A stretch of DNA of 64,000 nucleotides from the NCBI GenBank assembly GCA_037903475.1, contig JBAJFG010000445.1, positions 1,984,001 through 2,048,000 on the forward strand, in the 5' to 3' direction. A program made the position numbers and the translations under genes. The notes beneath the pieces were generated by a model. That model saw only the letters and a list, made by a program, of their open reading frames with translations. It was not told the origin of the DNA and did no database searches. Shown piece after piece: positions 32,896 through 44,353 of the stretch (the stretch's first letter is position 1; each line of letters opens with the position of its first letter). The DNA comes from Ancylostoma caninum (taxonomy: Eukaryota; Nematoda; Chromadorea; Rhabditida; Ancylostomatidae).

Positions 32896-33935
32896 CTTAT
32901 CCAGTCTGAGAATAGCAGGATATTCAAAAGTAAGTTAAAAATCTTAATCTTTCTCAGTTTCTTCAAATCTCCTACTAGATGCTTTTTATTTTCTGCTCTA
33001 GACCCTTATTACGGCCCAAAGTCGATTACCCTTTCGACGTCTCGCACCATCACCACCACCTCCGAATCCCATCACGTGCACGGCTCCTCATCATCAACCA
33101 TTTCCTTTTTTGCTTTGTTTTGTTTATTCCAATCACAAAGTCTGGTTACTAACCCCATCATCGTTGACTCCTCTGCGCACATATTCTTGTTAGAGACTAG
33201 CTTCAACTTCTTCTGGACCTCAGTTTTTTCTGGATCGCTTACACAATCTTCGTTATATCGCTCCAGACCATGGCCCCTCGAGCTTTTTTATAAACCGAGT
33301 ACTCAAAAATCAGGTATGCCAGTTCCGCAGGGTTCAGTTGGTATACCTGCGTGCCGAAGTTCCGTCATACTCCAGTAGCCCAAGGACTGCTGGGCACGTG
33401 GCTAACAGGTGTGAATCACCTCATTTAACCATTACTAATTAAGGCCCCGGTCTGTCGTGTAAACTTGATTGCTATCGCCTCCAACTTTTGGGTTATCGCC
33501 AAATTTTCTGCGAAGGTGGATAGCAATAGTGATCTTTATTAGTTCGCTGAAGAAATTGTATTACAAACGCTGTTTTATGAAGCACTGAATTTTTTCTTTA
33601 CCTTCAGCGCAATAAATAAAAAATAAATAACTTTCATATTCATATCCATTTTTACATTTTCAATTTCACGTACCACCTCATTGCGGTGATAGGGGGAACG
33701 TCACGCAGTGGTGATCAACGGTACAAAAGGTCACTCAGTACGCATTAACTTTGCATTGGTATCCCCAGCAAGGAACAGAAGAGTGACGAGACCAACCCAC
33801 AAACGGCTTTTACAACTACAGTCCTGCGTGCACCGGATATGCTTCCCCACGTCGTCGGGGACAGTGAGGGGAAGTCTAACCTCGTCAGGGTATCATCAGG
33901 ACGCCATAGGAATCGAAACCAAGGGAAACCCGCAC
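32896..33935. other. No confident gene
   Basis: A short hairpin CAGGTATGCCA / TTGGTATACCTG lies at about 33311-33345. The plus frame at 33076-33378 is Phe/Ser-rich and unassigned. The 33690-33930 stretch may belong to the 5' part of the RTE relic but has no readable endonuclease motif. Confidence 0.3.
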
Positions 33936-33939
33936 CTCC

Positions 33940-35935
33940 CCCCCCCCCCGGATATAGGGACTGCTTTCTCATCTACTCGTCTACCACAGCATCCGAATTA
34001 GACCTTCGAACACTTTTGCTAAGAAGCCGCCTGAGAAGTACGATACGAGACTGTTCGAGAACAGAAAAGCTACCATAAGTTTGTTGTCGGTGAATTCAAT
34101 GCCATGGGAGCCTCATGGTCAGCACAAGGGATAAGAATGGAGGACGACTATTAGACTTTTTGTCTGCATGTCGGCTTATTCGAGAGACCAGCCAATCGAC
34201 AATGGACATGGGAAAGTCCGAATGGGCTCTCGCGTCTAGAAATCCACCACATTTTAACCAACCGACGCTGCAGTCTATTTGATGTGTCTGTATACGCACA
34301 GACCAGCACCCTTCAGGACTCCTAACTTCAATCCCGAAGATTTGGAATCGGCAATCGAGTCTTACAACTGGGAAATCCTCAACGACCCAACGGAAGACTA
34401 CGAAAATCTGGTCAGGAGACTGCTCAAATGCGCAGACGCCTCACACCTTTCGCAACCAGCAACCATTCCAAGACTGAATGCTTATGCTAAAAGAGAAGAA
34501 GGAAAGCTGTCAAATTGGATCCCATCTGGGAAAAGTCATCGCCAACAAATCTTGCCGCACTGCAGCTAGAGAATCACTCCGATTTTATAGGAGAAACGAA
34601 GATGCTGGAAGCGGCGCAAACAAAATCCGGCATCAAGTGCTGCAAGAAAAATCGCTTTGACCAGAGGAACGTCATAGCTGCTCTCAAAGATAAGGAAGAA
34701 AAGACGCAATTTTCGAGGAGGGCAATGGAGAATATCGTTGAAGAATTCTATACTGAGCAATTTCGCTTCTACTTTTGTGCCGAAATTCTCAAAGCCACCA
34801 ATCGGGGACCCCCTCCCATTCATGAATCAGAAGTTGGCAAGCTATGACATGGACATGAACATGAAGAAAGGAACGGCTCCCGGCTCAGACAACATTCCAG
34901 CCGACCTACTTCGTGCAGGTAGTACTTCTTTCTTTTCCTCACTAAGCCCTTTAATCACTACTAAAATGGGATGATCCCAGACCAGGGAAGAAATCAAAAA
35001 CAATCCTCCTATTGAACATCTACGCAATCGCCCAGCTCATTGAAAGGAGTCAGTACCACCTTTCTCTAGTCCTCGTCTTTGCGGACCGTAAGAAAGCATT
35101 TGACTCTGTGAACACTAACGCCGTCATGAACGCCCTAACGCATGCTGGAATCCCCTCGGTGTAGTTCACTTGCTTCAACAATGTTTTTCAAACACGTCAA
35201 CTACCATTCAGTTGTTTGATCGCAAGCTGGAAACTCCCATCGAAAGAGGAGTGTTGCAGGGGGACGAGATATCCCCAAAGCTGTTCACAGCGGCAGTATG
35301 CGATGTCAGAACTAGATCGAGAAAGCAAAGGGCACCCCATCGACGGCAAGAAAATCAGTAACCTACTCTTCGCAGACAATATCGTGTTGGTAGCTAACAA
35401 TACGGCCGGAGTGGATACGGCGATCAACGAACTTAATGTGGCTCTGAAGACAGGCATCAACATGTCCAAAACGCAAGTAATGGTGAACAAATGGCGTGAT
35501 GCGGGGGAGTGAATCAGGCAGAAAAAATTCTCAAACAAGTGGATTCGTACGTCTATCTGGGACGAGAGCCGAACATGATGAACAACATCGCCTCTGAAAT
35601 ATCTCGCAGTAGGCGCGCAGCTTGGGCAGCTTTCGGATCGATTCGAGAAGTAACGGACCAGATAAGGATCCCAACTTCGGAACTTCTATATTCAACGCCT
35701 GTGTGCTGCCAGCAATGTGCTACACGACCGAAACTTGGCCTGATAACGAGACAATCGCCAGGTCTATGCGAACAACGCACCGAGCACTCGAGAGATATCT
35801 TCTGAAAGCGGATAGGTAGCAAAAATGGCATCAAGTTCCGAAGATCCAATTTGCGGGGAAAATCGAGATTGAAAGATCTGCTCAAGTACATGGAACATTT
35901 GAAATATCGGTGGGCTGATCTACCACATTGAATGC
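33940..35935 (+). pseudogene. RTE-type non-LTR retrotransposon, decayed
   Basis: Endonuclease C-terminus: KFVVGEFNAMG (about 34080), RQWTWESPNGLSRLEIHHIL (about 34190-34250). Linker: PFRTPNFNPEDLESAI (34310) onward. Polymerase: VFADRKKAFDSVNTNAVM (about 35075-35130, where RTE has an F-D-x-x-K-A-F-D box), ERGVLQGDEISPKLFTAAV (35240), LLFADNIVLVANN (35366; the usual FADD reads FADN), SYVYLGREPNMMNNIASEIS (35547) and RRAAWAAFGSI. A 3' end KFRRSNLRGKSRLKDLL...HLKYRWADLPH matches the RTE C-terminus. Many frameshifts, and the lost FADD aspartate, make it dead. Confidence 0.9.
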
Positions 35936-36316
35936 AGGTTGCTAGAGGTCCTACGATGTGAAAAAGTTGTGGTGCCCGCTGAGATGATCGCCAATTAAAA
36001 AGGAACATCAAAGCATCGAAGTAAATTAGTTACGTTTTTATTTGTACTGACACGGTTTAAATCAGGAGAGACTGCTCGTTTAAATGAATGATGAAATTGC
36101 GGTGTTCTTTCGGCTATCGGTTACGGCAAAAAATTAGCTAAAAGCTGGTCTCCAGGAACATTTCGACACAACTTCCTTGAATAGTCTCTTCCTAAATAAA
36201 TTATTTCCAATTTTATTTGCACCGTTGTCTTCAAGGAGTATTGCTTCGTCAAAGTAATGGTAAAAACCAGCGAAATCTCCATGCTCTTTTAAATTTTAGC
36301 CGCTAAATAAAAGCTA

Positions 36317-37165
36317 CCGGCCTGATCGTCCGGCTAACGCCGGACTTTCTCTGGCTCATTCGTGTGTATGCTCCACTTATTTGAGCCCGATTCCAGGCGT
36401 TTCACCACTTTTGAACGCTGGCATACCCTTACCACACCCTTCTCTTGCCTTTTATTATCATGTAATCGCAGGCCTTTCTCACTCATTCCGACCGTGTTGA
36501 AAACAACTGTCGGCCATTAACATGTCTGAACATGACAAAGGTGGCCCAAAACACCTTTAAATCAAGGTAAAAATCAAAATTTGCAGCTTTTTCATACATA
36601 ACTCGATGCGCTGAACACAATGACACAATTTCCTTTATCCTGTAATCCTGTAATCCTCTTGTCCCTGGTCCTGTAATCGTAGGCCATCGTTATTCATTCT
36701 GACAACGGTGAGAAGAACTTTTGGTTACTAAAAGGACTTAACATGTATGAAAATGACAAAAGTGGCCCTAAACATTCAAAAAAAAAGGTAGAAATCAAAA
36801 TTTACCACAGTTTCGTGGACAACTCGACCCACTGAACACAGCGGTGTAAGTAGTTTTTGGCTGGTTCTCGTGCACACATACACACACAACTGCCGATCAG
36901 AAAGAAGTAAGATAATAACGTATATACTACGTCGTGTGTGTATGTGTTCCCTGATTGGTCAATGATGGCGAATGCGAAGTCAACAAGATGATAGGGACAG
37001 GTATGGTGGGGTTCAAAAGATGGAGAGAAGCTCTAAAGGGTAGGGAAGTGCAGAGCGGTGAGTGCACCGCGGTGTGGAGGGGGCGCCGACGTCCCTAAGT
37101 GGGGAAACGCCTAGAGTTGGGCGCAACGGTGTGACGAGGGTGCGCCGGTGTGCAATAAAGGAGGA
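36317..37165. mobile_element. Helitron-like element H1, copy c (two opposed halves)
   Basis: The left part (36317-36895) is in minus orientation: hairpin GTCCGGC-TAAC-GCCGGAC then GATCAGG; AAACACCTTTAAATCAAGGT; a second diverged copy of that core at 36640-36850; and a short CA tract. The right part (36905-37165) is in plus orientation: GTGTGTGTATG, CCCTGATTGGTCAATGATGG, then minisatellite A. The two meet at AACTGCCGATCAGAAAGAAG. The terminus reads CCGG rather than CTRR, probably a mutation. Confidence 0.5.
36960..37165 (+). repeat. Minisatellite A, short array
   Basis: About two to three units (GGGGGCGCCGACGTCC, AGTGGGGAAACGCCTAGAG, GTGTGACGAGGGTGCGCCGG), homologous to the array at 2080-2360. 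Confidence 0.75.
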
Positions 37166-37233
37166 GCAATGCAAAGCCTTATCTAAATCAAGACGGCTCG
37201 AGGGTTGGACGAAGCTTTGCGTTGCACTCCTGC
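37160..37233. other. Imperfect hairpin
   Basis: AGGAGCAATGCAAAGC pairs with GCTTTGCGTTGCACTCCT across about 38 bases, with a two-base bulge. It lies at the end of the H1 right half and may be part of its terminus. Confidence 0.4.
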
Positions 37234-37890
37234 GTTCTTAAATATTGAATATGTCGAGGACTGAGCAGTCATTTGAACAAAACCTAGATTACGTGGAAAA
37301 GGCAGGTGAATGGAAAAATGACACGCTCAATGGAACATGAATGTGTTGAGCATTCCGCGAAAATAACATCTGAGGCTTCGTACTGCAGGTCGCAGTGCAA
37401 CTGTGAACCATTCTACATTTCAAGAGTTTAGCGGAAATTCCCACTGCACTACTGCTTTGTTAGATAATGGGCATGTTCAAGATAAAGTCTTTAGTCGAGC
37501 AAAAAGTGCGGTCGATTAACCTGATATTGGACTGATGAAAAGGGGCTCACACGATTGCAGTTTTTTATATTCTAAACGTATAGGGTGAGCCAAAAGGCTT
37601 TGGTCGGTGTTCGCGATTTATGACCAAGGCGTTTATCAGCAACAACGACTGCATCTTAGATTTTACTAGTAAAACGTTTATTGGGTAGTTTTTAATTGTG
37701 GTCCACACTATGTGCTGTCCCATAAGACCTCCCCCAAGAGGAGATAAAACCTTCCTCTGAGCTGCTATGTTGTCTCACTGCTTTGTGCGCTGCTTCCAAA
37801 CTGTTCGAATGGACATACGATATTTTCCACCAGAAGCAACACGAACAAGCAGAATGGCACGTGCTACAAGAGGATATGAGGTCTGCAAAT
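37234..37890. other. No gene seen; possible Tc1/mariner-type end
   Basis: TATAGGGTGAGCCAAAAGGC at about 37579 looks like a TA-preceded Tc1/mariner terminus, but no inverted partner was found within 2 kb. A 67-codon plus frame at 37783 is not supported by splice signals. Confidence 0.3.
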
Positions 37891-37894
37891 GAGC

Positions 37895-38864
37895 CTATTG
37901 CAAATATTGGAGAATCCCTTGAAGATAGCCAAGTAGCCAGGTTACTTTGGATGAAGTTGTGGCCTCAACATGTCCATAATCCATAGTGGGACCAAATTTC
38001 ACTTTCTCAGGGATTTCTACGCAGATTACAGCAACGGTTATCAATATGGTAGATGACGACGAGATGAAGTCTTGAACACCAAATCTCACACCTGCTTTGC
38101 ACAAGTGACGAGAGTAGCACAAGATGTGAAAATTGGAAAGGCTTACCAGGTGGCGCCCCAACCTCGAATGTTAGCTCCTTTTCATCACCATACCCAGCCA
38201 TAGTTTTCGCACTCACAAAAACCTAAATACTTTGTTACGTACCTACATCCCATCCCTCGACCAGTGAGGCTTCATACAGGGCAGGAATAAATTGCAAAAG
38301 TTTTTTTCACATGGTGTCAGATCAATTTTGCAAAAATTACCAAGACGCACTGTGTAACGTTCATTGTGCGAGAACACTTTGATTCCATATGATTTCCCAC
38401 AGTGCCTTACGGAGAAGATGTTGAAAGGTGATTTGTTCAGCTTCCATCGGATCTGCAAATTCACAATCAGAAATTCATCGAGACAGTGTGGTTGTTTGCT
38501 CAGATTGCACATCTCGACATACCTTGTAACCAGCGATTAGTCCTCTCGGTGCAGCTGGCTTATCCCAAGTGATAGGAATCACTGCATACTCATTCTAAAA
38601 GACGCTGGCAAAAACGTCTCATCCACAAAAATATCATCACTGCATAATTAGTGGGTAAAACCATTCACCGTGTGATTAGATGTTTGGGACTTATTTAGCT
38701 TTAGGTTTCTAACTCTGCCCGGAATGCCCTCAGCAGCTCTGACATAGTAGAGATCTGTGGAACCATGCAGCGTGTCGTTTCCTGTTGTCTCATATTCCAT
38801 TCGAATAAAGTATCTCTCTAAATGTCTTGTGACTTTTGGAACCAAATCAATTTTTGAAAAAGTG
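37895..38864 (-). CDS. Fibronectin type III domain protein, internal exons
   Basis: Minus-strand exons: 38669-38864 (YFIRMEYETTGNDTLHGSTD, IPGRVRNLKLNK); 38523-38594 (exactly 24 codons: ITWDKPAAPRGLIAGYK); about 38330-38452 (IRWKLNKSPFN); 38147-38222 (VSAKTMAGYGDEKELTFEVG, then APPG); and 38091 down to about 37895 (VKFGPTMDYGHVEATTSSKV). Borders are GT-AG, and the last two exons join in phase. The motifs ITW, P..PRG.I.GYK and VSAKTMAGYG are the B, C and G strand landmarks of FN3 domains. Tandem FN3 suggests an extracellular or receptor protein, possibly a receptor phosphatase or kinase, but no catalytic domain is visible. The exon near 38400 is poorly conserved, so this may be a partial duplicate or pseudogene. 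Confidence 0.6.
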
Positions 38865-39344
38865 CTGCTTAGTAAGGGATTAGCTCAATTCTACTCCATA
38901 CTACAAGGCTCTGCAGAGTTTTCAACTAATTAGCAGTCAAGCTTAAAGTTTGCCTCCTTGAGAGAGTTGTGACTGTGCAGATGGGGAGAGTTGCACGTCA
39001 ATTCCTGAAACAGCTAGGCGTCAACACTCGAAGTTGAAACCGGAAGATGGGGGTCATGCTGCCGCGGAACGTAGTGGCCCTAGTTTCTGTAGTTGGTCCC
39101 TTTTCTGAATGGCCCAGTTACAGAAACATGAACCGCATAATGGCCCATAACCAAAAGCAGTAGACACACAGGTTCGAAGGTAAAAAATGGACTTTAATAC
39201 TATCATGGTTAATGCCTATCACGCAAACTGCGTTCAAGGCTCATGCATATGGCGTAACAAATCACATTCCGTGTGCAGATATCATTGACTCGCTGATTTC
39301 GTCAATGTAGCTCAGTGGATTTGCTGTACATACTCAGAAAAATA
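38865..39344. other. No gene seen
   Basis: Upstream of the FN3 exons on their strand. No further FN3-like exon is apparent. GGCCCAGTTACAGAAAC and GGCCCTAGTTTCTGTAG are a short inverted pair near 39070-39125. Confidence 0.35.
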
Positions 39345-40603
39345 TTAGGTTGAGTCGGAAGTTCTCGGACAAATTGGTAGTGATGATTTCCAGACACAAC
39401 TAAGCAAAGAGCTAACGAAAATGAACATGTCAACTACATTTTGATAGATTATAAAATTCTCTTCAGAGAGCAAATTAACAAATATGCCGATCAAGTTTCT
39501 TTCCTGTCACAATGCCGCGCAAATTCAAGCCGTCACCACTCCACCTCCGCAACGTCGTGTTTCTTCCCCATCTATCTGGCCAAGAACTGGCGGGTATCGA
39601 TGGACGTCTAAAGGAAGTTCACAGGGAGCACGCCACCGCTAGGAGTACCATCTACAAATGGCCCTCAAAGATCGCGTTGGACTACTATTCCATCGAAGAT
39701 GAAGAGCGTTCGAGACGCCCGATGGAGTTGGATTTGAACTTGCTGAGGAGACAACTGGAAGCCAGTCCGAATCAAACCACTCGCGAACTTACGGTTGCTC
39801 TTAGGGCGAGTCAAGCCACAGTTGTTAGCGGATTGAAGTCAATTGGCAAGGTGTGAAAACTCAGTTGATGGATACCACCTGCTCAGATGCGGCATGACAT
39901 GGGCCGCCGCGGTGATACAGCACTTTCTCTCTTCACGCTCAAGCGCATCTACACGTAGCTTGAGCACCTTGTCACCGGGAATCAGAAGTGGATCCTCTAT
40001 TGTGACCGTCTCCGGCGTTTCCAATGGGTTGAGAAAGGTGCGGAGGCAGACGACGTCCCCATACCTAACGTGCACCTCGAAAAAGGTTGCTTACATCTGG
40101 TAGAGCGTACCCGGCGTCGATTACTGGGAGCTGCTCGTTGAGGGTTCCACAGTGATCGCGAAAGTCTACGTTGAGAAAGCGAGGAATCTGAAGGCGAATC
40201 TCGAAAATGCGCGCCCGTAGCAGCACGAAGTCTACTTGTAGCACGACAACGCCTGGCCGCATACTGCAAGAACGACCAAGGCCGGACTGGCGAAATTCGG
40301 CTGGACCATTTTGCCACACCCACCATTTCCCAAGACCTGGCTCCCTCGGATTACCCCCTTTTTTCCTCAGGTCAAGAATTCCAAACCCGCAACGACAACA
40401 ATATGGCACTGCAGCAGTTCTTCAAGGACCAGTTCCCAGCGTTCTGGAGCAAGGGCATCTGCGATGTGACTAAACGTTGGCAGAAGACCATCGATGCCAA
40501 TGGGGCATACTTCAGGGCATACTTCAAATGATTCACGGTTGTCGTTAGAAAATTAGAAATAAAAATGTCGTCAATTTGTCCGAGAACTTGCGACTCGACC
40601 TAG
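39345..40603 (+). mobile_element. Mariner element, nearly full length, transposase decayed
   Basis: 1259 bp between TA sites (39343-39344, 40604-40605). TIRs of about 31 bp: TTAGGTTGAGTCGGAAGTTC on the left and CTAGGTCGAGTCGCAAGTTC as complement of the right. The transposase reading includes HTH sequence EDEERSRRPMELDLNLLRRQ and NQTTRELTVALRASQATV, then GNQKWILY (first catalytic Asp of GDEKW changed to Asn), LHDNAWPHTA and, after a one-base shift, QDLAPSDYPLF. There are 34 residues between the last two Asp, so it is D34D mariner type. The C-terminus is recognisable as RWQKTIDANGAYF. Several stops make it inactive, but the ends look usable in trans. Confidence 0.93.
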
Positions 40604-40739
40604 TACTTATTTTCAGCAGGCTTGAGAAGGCACTAATATTCTCATTCCACCACTCCGGGACAAAACGCACAAAAGCTCGATAAGTCCATAACGGTTGCGC
40701 TAGACGGTTATCAGATACGAAATCTGCGTGATGCAAAAC

Positions 40740-41010
40740 CCAGGTGCGCCCGGGTATTGCACCACGCATCTACAACCCAAAGCAAAATTCGCAAAAAATC
40801 GATGAAATCAGTTAATCGATGGTCGAATCGCGCATACAGTGCGTAAGAATCGTGATCAGCGACTACCTCAGTAGGCACATGAAATCAGTTAATCGATGGT
40901 CGAATTGCGCATACAGTGCGTAAGAATCGTGATCAGCGACTTCAGTAGGCACATTTCAAATTGGACCCAATTCTGGAAGAAATCGATAAAATCTATCAAG
41001 AAATTGCTCT
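40740..41010 (+). repeat. H3-like repeat with 75-bp tandem duplication
   Basis: Units 40804-40880 and 40881-40953 are almost identical (GAAATCAGTTAATCGATGGT, CAGTGCGTAAGAATCGTGAT). The flanks have AAATCGATGAAATC and AATCGATAAAATC, echoing the 125-bp H3 family. Confidence 0.7.
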
Positions 41011-41422
41011 AGTCTCTCCACCGGACTTAAGCAGTGTCTCATGTTTCCGAGCTCCTACTTCGTCACCTCGTTTACAGTAGACGTTGATGGCGCGCCGGGG
41101 TCGATGTCTTCTGTCACGGGATTCTTTCCGATTTGGTTGAAAATCCTTAGAATCGGGTAGAAAAGCTGCTAGAAATAGAATAACAGCAGCAGAAGACATC
41201 GGTTCTTGCGCGGTTGCGCGGCGTTCTTGTCGAAGTCGCGCATTGGCCACCGCCACGACTTCCACTGTACGAATGCCTTTCCATCATTTGAATTTGGGGC
41301 CACGCACGCAGCTCAGATTTTGAGAAAAGTGTTGCAAGGGTTACTATGTTTTATCTACAGATGCAATGAGATGTTTAAGTAGCGACGACTGCTTGCATGC
41401 ACCTCATGCTTTCTTTCTATAG
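41011..41422. other. No confident gene
   Basis: An 89-codon minus-strand frame at 40996-41265 is open without a motif. Confidence 0.3.
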
Positions 41423-41602
41423 GAAGCCACGTATGCACGAAACAGCTTGTGTTGCCAATGTCCTGGGCTAGATATTAAGTTGGTGAAAAGTAATGTCAGA
41501 AATTTTTCATCTCCCACCCCTTTAGTTGAAAAGTCAATAGAGGCTCTGGCCTACATACTGTTAAAGAACATTCTCGATACCATCATATCAAGGATTCATA
41601 AT
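41423..41602 (+). CDS. Candidate host exon, unknown product
   Basis: A block of exactly 60 codons is open between a strong acceptor (CTTTCTTTCTATAG) and a strong donor (GTAAGTAG). It reads EATYARNSLCCQCPGLDIKL at the start and ALAYILLKNILDTIISRIHN at the end, which could be an amphipathic helix. Both borders are phase 0. No neighbouring exon could be joined; a mariner fragment begins about 40 bp downstream. The family is not recognised. Confidence 0.4.
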
Positions 41603-41639
41603 GTAAGTAGCGAGACTCCAATTATCCCTCAACGCGAAA

Positions 41640-41990
41640 TGGACTGCCTTCGCTCGATCTGCTTTCATGAGCGGCTTCGCGGCAACAACGGTGGCTAACA
41701 CTGCGTTCAACGAGACCCTCGTGAACGAGCGCGCGGTACGCCGTTGTTTCATTTTTTACGGAGGGAAAAACGGACTTTGAAGATCGACCTCCTCTTGGCC
41801 TACCACAATCACTCGATAACTCAGCTCTGCTGAAAGCTATCAAGGAGGATCTGGAAGAGTGTGTGCGCGATCTAGCAAGCAAGCTCAGATGTAGCCACCG
41901 GACTGTAGAAAACCACCTCCATGAGCTTGGCTACTAGAAAGTTTTAGCAGGAGTCTCATTACATAGTCTGTCGTGTTCTCGTCGGAAGAA
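41640..41990 (+). pseudogene. Mariner transposase N-terminal fragment
   Basis: Reads TVANTAFNETLVNERAVRRC, then FEDRPPLGLPQSLDNSALLK and CVRDLASKLRCSHRTVENHL. This matches the layout of mariner N-terminal HTH regions (NERTxxRWF, ED.PR.GRP, RELA..L..S..TV..HL..LG). It is broken by a frameshift near 41765 and a stop after HELGY. TIR and catalytic region are absent. Confidence 0.75.
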
Positions 41991-42029
41991 ACAGTGGAGC
42001 CAATTTGTTGGAGGCTGTTATCAATCGCT

Positions 42030-42441
42030 CCGGGAAGTGGTAGTCGGTGAGTGAGAGGATTGCTATTATGACGTATGAGGCGGAGCTTCCTAGTCTGCTT
42101 GCTTCAGCCTGTTGGTGCAAAAATAATGCTTGTTTTCATGCCTTCGATTCCGAACTCCATAACTCACTTCAAAATCAATTTTTTTTCAAGAAGGCTTAGA
42201 ACTATTGTGATCCGCAAATCTTTTGCAATAAGGTAGATGTTCTCCGATTACCATACATTCCGAACAGGGCCTTTTAGCGTCGACGAACTTCCGGCAGGCA
42301 GTTTTGGTATCCCTTTAGTCTTCGAAAAAATTCTCCCGAATAAGTCGTCCAAATTTTCCGGAAAGTGGTAGTCGGTGAGTGGGAGGATTGCTAATTATGA
42401 CGTATGAGACGGAGCTTCCTAGTCTGCTTGCTTCAGCCTGT
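42030..42441 (+). repeat. 83-bp direct repeat flanking the mariner 3' block
   Basis: 42030-42112 and 42358-42441 are about 95 percent identical (AAGTGGTAGTCGGTGAGTG, GGATTGCT, GACGTATGAG, CTTCCTAGTCTGCTTGCTTC). They enclose 245 bp holding the mariner end. The arrangement suggests duplication or unequal repair after mariner insertion. Confidence 0.85.
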
Positions 42442-43177
42442 AGGGACTCTAGGGTGGGAGATATGGATGCTGTGCAGGAGTGTAGAATCCATATTATTAA
42501 GCAACGCTGGACTCAGACAGTGGGGGGTCTACACTTCACTGTATCACTAAGCGATCAAGTGTTTGGCTTCAATTCTTTCACTACAAAGGTGTGAAGCGGA
42601 CCACTTAATGAGGATCAATCTAGTACTTGTTCAGTATGCGCGACACCTAGTCGTTGAGCTTTTTCATCCTCCCATTCTTACCAAAGGAACGAATTGTCAG
42701 ACAGCAATTATCGGCGAGGTTCTACGAAAGCAAATATGTTGTTTCGAATGGGTACTCATCGATGACTGCCATCAGTTGGGGGTAGCAAACCCCAGGAAGA
42801 CTTATGCGACATTCCTTACTTTCGAAGCAAGACACACCACGTCGAAAAATTCGGAAGCGGTCTCGCGGTATTCATTTGCTCATACTTCCTTCGCCGAAAC
42901 TACATCGATATTCCGAGCGGTTCCTGCTGTGATGCCGCCGAGTTTTAGCTCGCTGAAGTGGGTTTGGTAAAAAATTTGTTTTGGCGTCTTTCGTTAAAGA
43001 ACTAAAAATTCACCGAAAACATGGATTTCCTTCAGAATGCATAGGATATTTGGAAAGGCCATAAAATTTTCTATAAAACCATATACAAATTCTTATAGCG
43101 GTGATAAGAAACACCGCAAGTTTTCTGCACCGAAGATGATGCAACGAAAAATGCGCATTATTTTTGCACCAACCTAA
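42113..43177 (-). pseudogene. Second mariner, minus strand, internally deleted
   Basis: The 5' terminus (right side) is TTAGGTTGGTGCAAAAATAA preceded by TA. The other terminus, TTGGTGCAAAAATAATG, has lost its first five bases. N-terminal pieces read LGGITAGTARNID, IDEYPFETTYLL, NLADNCCLTIRS, then MKKLND, fitting the mariner HTH and linker. A C-terminal piece near 42330-42190 reads KGYQNCLPE and LQKICGSQ. The catalytic core is missing, replaced by about 150 bp and one copy of the 83-bp repeat. Confidence 0.7.
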
Positions 43178-43699
43178 TACAATCACGGGAATTTAACAAT
43201 CTGCCATTAAAACAGTTATAGCGCTTTAGTTTGAGCCGGAGGGATCCCCTCGGCGCCTAGCCTCCTCCGTGTCGTTATCCCCAACAGATCATTCTTTGCC
43301 CAACCATGGTGGATGGCTGAATTCTTCCGTTGAGATTTTCTCAAAATAGTCACACCACCTCTGTGTCGCATTCTTGCGGTCTGTCAGGAAACGACCGTGT
43401 TCTTCGTTAACTCTGTAGAACCTTTCGATGCCTTTGGTCTGCCGTTGGTGGGACTTCGCCAGCCGGTTGAAAAGACTCTACCATCTTTTGCATCTATTTC
43501 TCTGCTGGTATCGTAGCAGTGGGCAGAATTTGTGGCGGCCACAGCCTACTTCACTGCCTCTTTCGTTTTCAGTCATCGCCGCCAATTGTCATCCGTCTTG
43601 TCGTCGCGGAATGTATTATAGAGACATTTCCTGTCGCACACCTTCACCTTCACTTCGACCGTCCCTAGCCATGCTTCCCCGTCAATTCTAAGGCGACCT
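43178..43699. other. No confident gene
   Basis: Reads on the plus strand as ordinary spacer; the 87-codon frame at 43428-43691 has no family motif. Confidence 0.3.
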
Positions 43700-44353
43700 G
43701 GGCCCGTAGTAAAGTGTCATGGCGGTGAGATCAGCTGCCTGCACAACTCGTCGCCACATTTGGGGCGATGATCGCACGCGCGACGACCTTCCAACACTGA
43801 GGAATGGAAGATCATCACCAACCGTGGCGGTGCTGCGAGCACGTGTGTGCGGGGCGCTGATCTCATCGCCCTGGAGGGCGATGATCGCCATCGTTTGGCG
43901 ACTAGATAGTGTGCGGGGCGAAGAGACGCCGAGTGAAGTACTCGGAGCATCTCACTCGGAGTGTGGTGATGGTGTGAAGGTACGTATGATCAGATGCGCG
44001 AATTGCACAGAATGTACCTGAGCCTACGGACTCAAGCATGTTGATTTTCGTATCACAGCACAGAACAAGCTCAACGTGTACTACTTATCAGAAGCATAGA
44101 GGTGCTTCTGGTGCTTCTGACAAGTCGTACTCGTTCTAGTTTGTTGGTAGCAAAGGTTCATAGCTGTCTCACACGCTGAAACAGTCTAGGAACTGATGTG
44201 GGAATACGTGAAACAGGTACATTTGATCACTTTTCATGTACGGCCTGTCCGATTCACCATGGCGATGATCACCATACTCCTCTCCAACGCGAAGTGCGAT
44301 CATCGCCCTGAAGGTGATGTGCGATGATCGCACTGGACACTTTACTACGGGCC
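43700..44353. mobile_element. TIR element with GGGCCCGTAGTAAAGTGTC ends
   Basis: TIRs of 19 bp (43700-43718 and its complement ending 44353). Subterminal GATGATCGC words repeat in both orientations (43770, 43880, 44285, 44320). A 3-bp CTG flank on both sides may be the target duplication. There is no transposase. A pair of short inverted copies of CAGAAGCA lies near 44090-44120. The superfamily is not determined. Confidence 0.65.
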
